Source: Ectocarpus siliculosus (taxonomy: Eukaryota; Sar; Phaeophyceae; Ectocarpales; Ectocarpaceae). From it: a stretch of 64,000 bases of DNA. A program made the position numbers and the translations under genes. Shown piece after piece: positions 57,401-64,000 of the stretch. Within the stretch, counting starts at the first letter, position 1; each line of letters starts with the position of its first letter. The notes below the pieces were generated by a model. The model was given only the letters and a program-made list of their open reading frames with translations. It was not told where the DNA came from and made no database searches. Location of the stretch: contig FN647938.1 in the NCBI GenBank assembly GCA_000310025.1, positions 681,443 to 745,442 on the forward strand. The letters are read 5' to 3'.

Positions 57401-58755
57401 ACGCAAGGAAACGGAGTAGCGATACGTTTTACTATAGGTGCTGGGTGTGCGGTTAGACATGGAAGGCACATCGCCCCCACCCGTCTAATGTGAAGTCATT
57501 TTTTCTGGCTTTGAAGGCAGGACGACCGGCGAATGGTGTGGTGTTATTTAGCTTGTACAGCAGTCGTGTTCGTGTTCGCTGTTATCTTCGAGAAGATCTA
57601 GTCTGGAAACAACGCCGCCTTGTCCCGACAGTACAAGAATGCGTCCTGAACGGCCGCCTGTTGAAAACGTGTGGGAATTACCCTCCCCCTACACCTGTCA
57701 CCTCCTACCCTCTCCCGCAATACCCATGCCGACCCCCCCCCCGCCTCCGGAGACAACGCTTGTTCTACTCCGATACTTGCTGGTAGACAGGAAGATCGAC
57801 GGGTCGCAAGTTCCTCACCCCCCCTCCACCCCCCCTTGCCTCTTCCGCGGTGGCTACTTTCAAACCGTTGAATAGACATGGTGAGCGACGGGTCGTTAGC
57901 GTACGCCAAGATCGACCGGCCGAAGGGAATAATCAACTTTGACAAGAGAAAGCCATCGGAAGAGGTGAGCGTGCACCTTTGTTTGGCTTGGTTTGCTTGA
58001 GGCACCATGGCGCGATGGCGCACGCGGTCTCGTTTTCGACATGTTTAGGCTTTTTATTGGTCGAATTGGTGGTTTTGTTTTCTGTGAAAGGGACCAGCGG
58101 GGGTGACCCATCCATCCTTGACCGTGGGAAGCGCGGGAGCCACGTCTGTTGGCGTGTTGCGAGCATGGCGTCTGTGCTTCTCATTGCCTCCTCGAGCAGA
58201 GAACGAAATATCTCTGCGCTTCGGGTTTGTCTTGCGTGTGTGCTTGCTTTCCTGGGTTTGGCTCCTGCACAACAAATGCAAAGAGCCTCAAGATATTCGT
58301 GTATCATATCCGTGTGGCGTACGTGGCACTAACGGAAGAGCCTCAATTATATCCTTGTATCATTGGCGTTTGGCTTGTGCAGCACAAATGGAAGAGCCTC
58401 AAATTTGTCCGTTTGGCCTTTGTAGCATGCCCGTTCGACATTTGTAACATATCTGCCGAAAACATGGAAGAGCCTCAGAATATCCGGTGTCGTTGCCGCA
58501 TGAGGTGCTTCCTGATGCCCGCACCCGTTACCATGTTGACAAAGGAACTGTGGGCGAGTTTCAGTGCGAGGGAACAGGGAGCATGCCCTAACTCATTTTT
58601 TTTACCCCGCTAGGCTTAACTCCCTGTCCCCGGTTCCCTCCCGTTTTGAGCAGATTCTTTCCGAGTGGAACTCCGACATCGGCCAACTTCTCCAGCTGGT
58701 GGAGCGCAGCTGTCACCTTATCAACAAGGAGAACATGTTGCACAAAATCGAGTGA
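51499..58755 (+). CDS. RPN5: 26S proteasome non-ATPase regulatory subunit RPN5 (PSMD12)
   Basis: RPN5 is a PCI-domain subunit of the proteasome lid, needed to assemble the regulatory particle and position the deubiquitinase. Exons are 51499-51579, 52707-52919, 53512-53643, 54035-54148, 54537-54638, 55260-55325, 55620-55796, 55993-56105, 56674-56810, 57876-57964 and 58654-58755. All phases match and give 441 aa, close to the usual 445-456. Conserved landmarks appear in order: ISKRRGQHSKAVTAMVQE, DGKIYVEAERAKLTRMLA, VRFYKLMIEYD, SIYDTPSV, KKLEELPAYK, KLFTTPEI, WKEDLKLRIVQHNIR, INTKRLADLLGL (winged-helix part of PCI), YAKIDRPKGIINF, and the C-terminal helix NSDIGQLLQLVERSCHLINK. The start at 51499 is the only ATG near the first coding exon. 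Nothing is missing or truncated, so this is a functional single-copy type gene. Confidence 0.95.
58281..58476 (+). repeat. Spaced GGAAGAGCCTCAA repeats in the last intron
   Basis: The word aagagcctca recurs at about 58281, 58336, 58392 and 58467, each followed by an A/T-rich atat or attt and then TTCG, TCC or TCCG. Spacing is about 55 bp for the first three and about 75 bp for the last. It lies in the final RPN5 intron and looks like an imperfect minisatellite. Confidence 0.6.
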
Positions 58756-58759
58756 ATGG

Positions 58760-61700
58760 AGACCGGGGGGGAGGGGGGAGCGAAACGTAGCTGTCCCCTT
58801 CGTGAACAGAACAGGGCGAAAAATGTTGTTGGCGCAATGCGGACGAATAGGGTAGATTCATCAACCGGGCCACAGCCCTGATATCCACTGAGAATCACCA
58901 CTACGTCTGCACGCATGTTGTCTTGGGTATGGCGATGGCCTTCATGGGCACACCATAGCGAGGAAAGTGTTGCGCTCTTATTCAGAGGTGCGGAGGTGTG
59001 GTGTGCTTTTGGTCGAGGAATGCGCCGCTCCCAGTCCGTGGCAATTATCCACCAAGTCGTCGCACTGCACTCTCTCGTATCGTTTTCGTTTCGCTCTCGG
59101 TACCTCGTGTGCTCAACACTGAGCTGCCATCAAGCGGGCGCGCTCTTGGGCACGCGTTGCCATCATGGGAATGGATGTGCCTAGGTTGAGAATGCGAAGA
59201 GAACGAGTCTGTGACCAGTCAGAGAGAGACCGATTAGCTGGTGCCGAGGCCGGATAGTGATGGATGGTATGAAATACTCATGTAGCATCGCCGGGGTTGA
59301 AGGGCCTTGTGTGCCGTGGGCGCTTGGTGGGCTTAATGCAAGCGCAACGAGTAAACCCGCGAGCGAAGTTCAGGTTGTGCTCATGATGCGTCCGTTTGTC
59401 GTACAACGGCATTGCTCTACCATCCTACTTCTGGTTATGTCCACAGGGCGTTCATCCGTCAAGGTTTCCTCCGTCTAAATCAGAGATGACAAAAAAAAAT
59501 AAACAAATCAAAGCGGGGGTCATATTGTATAATTGTGCCCTGGGCGGGAGGCGGTGCGGGCTCTTGACGATTTACCAGTAATCTGCACGACATGATCGTT
59601 TGTACGGCGACCTCTGCTCTCGTCCTCGTCGGTTGGTTGCTGTGCTGTGATTGGTTGCCTTGCTCACAGTGTCTGGCCAATATGCGACGTGCGAAGACGG
59701 GGCACCTGGAAACAAAGTAGAAGATCACATCACTGATTCCCGAGACAAGCAAATAAAATGTGTGCACCTGTGTTGTTTGCTTCATCTTGAGTGTTGACAT
59801 GTCGTGTAGGTTGATTGTGCTTGTCTTACCTTTGTGCGTCAATCCCATCCTTCGTGGAATCGGCAACACACCTTTGTGCACTATATTATCAGCTAGCATA
59901 CAGCAAAATACATACGATGTTGCGGTCTCCATGTTCGGACACACCGAGCTCCTCCGTCGTCGCATGCCCTCCTCCGAATATCTATCGACGGTGAACAACG
60001 TCACAGGTTGATTGTGTGTTGGCAAAACATGGTTGTGTTGTGCGTGGTATTGCTCAATCTATTCTGGCGCCAGCCTACACACCGTGTCGCTGGTAAGTTT
60101 GACGCACGGTATTGGCCAGGGTCGCACAGGAGGGGGTCATCAATCGCTCATCGGACACAACCTTTTCTTTTTCTTTTTCGTGTCCCACATTTCCTCCCGC
60201 GGTGCTTGTCGTATAGTCTTTATCGTGAGAAGGGTTCAGCCGTCACGTTGAATCATGTGTTGTCCACCGCAAATTGAATTTATATGTTTCACTCCAGAGA
60301 TTATCTAACCGCAACAGGACTAGACCACCGGGACGACCGGTACAAATCGAAAAATGTACAAAAAAAACGCCCGTTGGAAACCGCCGGGGTCTTTCATCTA
60401 TTTCTTCTCTCTTCTGTTTTCTTACTTGCTGACTACGTCTTCGTCTTCTTGACCTCAATCCGATCCAAGCTCCCAGCCATCCCTAACCCGATCTCATCGA
60501 GAGCAAAGAAAACACCACCAATACTTACTTTCTCGTCTTTACGGTGGTCAACTTTGAATCAACTCGATTTTAATCTTCTGCCCTTCAAAAACCTGGCCCA
60601 ATATCGTGCGCGCACCCTTGTGACATGCTTCTTGCAACAGTCATGGAATGAAAAGATGGTAAAGAGAGACCACGAAAGCGAGCCACTTTCGATGTCGCTG
60701 CATCATCCACGACATTTTGACATTTCAAATGAATAAAATAGAGACATGACAAAAACACATGAAAAACCGCACAGACCTTCCCTCCATCGACATCTCGGGG
60801 ATTTATCGAAAACACCGCTGGATGAAGAGGATCCGCATGTACAGCCAACTTAAGACAATCACCAAGAAAGCTTCGGAAAACATTCCATTCCTATGCGTAT
60901 TAGTCTACATTAAAACTTTAGCCGTACAAGAGGAGAGAGAAGCCCCCCCCCCAGAAAAAAAAACGAAAAGGAAAAAAGAACAAATATAGGTGAGATCTGC
61001 CAGTTACACCGCACGTTCGCTGCGTGATGGCTTCCACCACCACCGTACACCAAACAAGAAAACAAAACAAAATCCAATGCAAGAGGGGTTCTTCCCTTTC
61101 GACTATCTGTGGTATTTTGTCTCGAACGGCTATTATAGTCTTTTCAGTGACCGTATGTATATTTTCAATATTTTCAAAAAAGAAAAGAAAAAAAGATTGG
61201 TGAAAAACCAAAAATTCCACAGCACGGCGGTGCGCCCCGCGAATCCCAAGCCCTCCTCCACCTCGCCACCTCTGCAAAAAACAAGACAACACTCGACCAG
61301 CACAAAGGTTTAAAACCCGCCGCAGTTCGTTTTAAATCGCACGACACGAAGCACGGCAGAAGCAACAGATGCCAGTGTGTTGCGTAAGCACAAAAAGAAA
61401 ACCAGAATCACGATCACCACTAGGGAGGGGGGCATAAGTGGGGACGATACAATTGTCCACGCACACGACAGGATGCTACGCCCACCAGCGCCTCTAACAA
61501 ACCGACGCCAAAGCAAACTTGTTCGGCGATTGCAAAACGAAATAAGTTACTCGGAGACTTAAAACCACCGCAAATCAGAGTAAAAGAACGTGAAAATGCG
61601 CCCGAGACAGGACGAGAACAACCAACGCAACCATTGGTCACCGGCATTAACTACGACTACCGCAATATAGCAATAAATAGCCGTCCCCACTGCCACTGCA

Positions 61701-62660
61701 ATGCCTTGTGGCACTTAAGCAAGACGAAAAGTGCCGTGCACCACCCCCACAACCACAACATACACCAATTTATGATACCAAACAGGACAAACACCTTGCT
61801 ACCGATACATGTACGAACAAAGAAAACATAGGACAAAGTCGACACGGCACACCGCAACATTATACAAAGTGACACTGCTGTGCTGCTGATGCTCCCGGCG
61901 CTGCTGCTGGAGCTGGAAAAATAATACACGATACAAAGGCGCCCTCGCACACACATCTACAACGACCCGCTGAACTCGTCACTCACTGCGTCCGGCCAAC
62001 AGGGGTCAAGTCGTCCCCGGTTGGTGTCAAAAATTACATGGAATTCCAGTTCGACAGCAGTGGAGTATCCGGATCACGCTTGACGCCTAGCATGCGCATC
62101 AAGCCGAACGTTTCGTGCTTTGATCCGCCCACCACCACTCCGCACAGCGATACCGTCGGCCGGCCGGCACAATCGGAGTATTTACTACCAGGCACACGTG
62201 TCATCGCATGACGACGGCGGCGGCTTGGCGGAGAGAATGCCCAGGCAGGCGGACCATACCCGCTGCCGTATTCGCGCGCCCAAAATTTACCGCAGTTGGA
62301 AGCGCAGCCACCAGGTGTGGCCAAGCCGCAACCGCCGCCACTGGGCACGCAGGCAACACACGCAAGGGCTGGAAATCAATCCAAGAGTCTATTCCCCCAT
62401 GCGGACCCCCCCCCCCCCCCCCCGCCCGAACAAAACACGACCGTTCCATCCTGAACTCTATAAAGTGCTCCGCCCAACACACCATAAACCCGTGTAAAAT
62501 TCGCTCCTGCTCCCAGCAGAGAAAGGCGAGATTCTATGGCGCTAGCATTGGACCCGAGTGTCTTTCCCCCGAACCCTTCCCCTACAACAAAACAGCACGC
62601 CATGACTCCAAAAAAAGGCTTCTCTCTTGCCAAATAAATAACATGATTTAAAAACTCGCT
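58760..62660. other. Convergent intergenic region
   Basis: This lies between the RPN5 stop and the 3' end of the WD-repeat gene. It probably holds both 3' untranslated regions. An A-rich patch at 60940-60985 and a poly-C run at 62406-62423 are present. One ambiguous coding-like stretch at 62034-62210 is open on both strands, and neither frame could be supported by splice context. Confidence 0.4.
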
Positions 62661-62661
62661 C

Positions 62662-62751
62662 CTACTCTGCCGACGAGGGGGAATCTCGCCGCTGAAGTTC
62701 CTTCTTCGGGGGGAGAGCCGCCTTACCCCTCTTCTCCGGAGAAGGCCCACG

Positions 62752-62798
<47 letters not shown>

Positions 62799-63980
62799 TG
62801 CCGCTGCTGCTGCTGCTGCTGCTGCTGCTCCTATTCAACGCCTTCCGCCCGCCGGACCCGTTACCAACTCCGCCCGAGCCTCTCTTCCTTCCGAGGGGAG
62901 TTTCATCTGTATTCCCCGCCCGCTTACCCCCACCTCCCTCCGCTTCCTCCCCTTGCTTCTCCTCCTCCGTATCGTCGTCTTCATCCATCGGCTCCACGCC
63001 ACCACCTCTACCGCTGCTCCGTTCTTTGCTGTTGCTGCTGCTGCGCCGTCCGTCCGAGGGCGAACCTGCGCGTCCCTGTCTGTGCTTCGACTCGTGCCGC
63101 TGCTGTTTTCTGTCCGAGTCATGCCCTCCCCCTCCTCCGCGGGGACCCGTTCTGCTCGACTCCTTGCTACCGCTTCTGTCGTTTGTGGGGTCGAGACGAG
63201 AGAGGACCGGTGCAATGAGCGAGACATAACAGGACAGCACTGACGAGAGCAAGGGCAACACGCATCCGTTCGCGTGCTCGCGGCCATTCATAAGCTACCC
63301 CCATCGCGGTCGTGAAGAGGGCTGGATGCCCACCCGGAGGATAGACTGCAACAAGCAAGCGCAAATGCTGGCTGGTTTGCGCAACCGCACGTACTAAAAA
63401 CCCGCAAGGGCAAACATTTGGCGCCCTCCCCGCCGCACAAAACTGTCGAGGAGCAGCAACACAAAGGGCGGCATGCCACCACCTACCTCTTCCTTTCCTC
63501 GGAGCCCGCCGCCGTCCTTCCCTCCCGCTCGTCCGACGACGGCGACGTCCTCCCCTTCCCATTGGTCGCCCCCGCCCCCGCCCCCGCCGAGCCGCCTCGT
63601 CCCTTCTCTACAAGCCCGACCCCCCCCCTGCCCCTGCTGCTTCCGCCATCCCCATCCCCCCCCCTACCCCCTCTACCCGGCGACGCTCGCGGGGGAGAAG
63701 GAGAAGAAGCGCGGTCGTCTTTCCTCAGGGACGACGCGTTAGAGATAGGGGGGGACGCGGACCGGGACGACCTGCTGGGGGGCCTCGGCTTCTCCGCAGA
63801 CGACGAACGGCCCGAGGAGGCGGGGGCGACTGCGCTCTCCGACTGGCGACGATAGTCGTCACGGTCGCCGTAGTTCCACACGCAAACGAGATTATCCCCG
63901 CTGCCAGTAGCGAACATGCTGTTGAACGGGGAGGCCGAGACCCCGATGACCGAGTTCTTGAACCCCGTGATCGTGGCGAC
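62662..63980 (-). CDS. WD-repeat protein, C-terminal part
   Basis: Two exons are visible, 63980-63487 and 63175-62662, joined in phase 2/1 with stop at 62662-62664; the gene continues beyond the window. The first exon begins with a WD-type repeat: VIGVSASPFNSMFATGSGDN then LVCVWNY, the terminal W-N replacing W-D. The remaining 320 or so residues are disordered: Ser/Arg-rich (GRSSSAEKPRPPSRSSRSAS), Gly-rich, an acidic patch (EPMDEDDDTEEEKQGEEAEG), a poly-Ser run and a poly-Gly run from a GCC repeat, and the basic end GPSPEKRGKAALPPKK. A WD propeller with such a tail suggests a nuclear scaffold, possibly in RNA processing, but the visible part is too short to name the family. Confidence 0.65.
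62753..62828 (+). repeat. GCC/GCT trinucleotide repeat in coding sequence
   Basis: About 15 GCC units followed by about 9 GCT/GCC units on the plus strand. On the minus strand they encode poly-Ser then poly-Gly in the tail of the WD-repeat protein. Length variation would change the protein without shifting the frame. Confidence 0.9.
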
Positions 63981-64000
63981 CTGGGGGGGGGGGGGGGGGG

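Overview
The window is nuclear DNA from an intron-rich eukaryote, most likely a stramenopile and probably a brown alga. This is inference: there are no organelle or bacterial features, exons are GC-rich and short (19 to 260 nt internally), introns are long (mostly 0.3 to 1.5 kb) with GTAAGT/GTGAGT donors and pyrimidine-CAG acceptors, spacers are large and full of repeats, and one patch is telomere-like TTAGGG. Gene models were built by hand by matching splice phases, so exon ends are predictions.

Layout. 0-3 kb (minus strand): fragments of a gene with repeated C-x9/10-C-x10-C-x2-H motifs, then a frameshifted ORF cluster. 3-10 kb: mostly gene-free, with copy A of a dispersed repeat (split by an apparent insertion), a dense array of the 12-bp palindrome CTTCCATGGAAG (7.67-8.31 kb), and one weak minus-strand gene candidate. 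11.0-14.0 kb (+): membrane-anchored coiled-coil protein with a duplicated 147-nt exon. 14-17.6 kb: repeat cluster (foldback element, copies B and C, telomere-like repeat, TTG tract). 18.3-28.3 kb (+): large gene joining a PHD-like zinc finger, IQ motifs and C2-like modules. 28.9-36.2 kb (-): 12-exon gene with EF-hand-like segments, convergent with the previous one. 38.5-42.7 kb (-): RWP-RK transcription factor. 44.8-46.2 kb: 1.4-kb near-perfect inverted repeat. 47.6-51.2 kb (-): four-exon secretory, beta-strand-rich protein. 51.5-58.8 kb (+): complete RPN5, a 26S proteasome lid subunit. 62.7-64.0 kb (-): 3' end of a WD-repeat gene.

The genes do not form a pathway. Two are likely calcium-responsive (IQ/C2 and EF-hand-like) and lie tail to tail. 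The secretory protein and RPN5 are divergent across about 335 bp and may share a promoter. RPN5 is the only assignment to a named orthologue; the RWP-RK call is at family level and the rest are domain-level or unknown.
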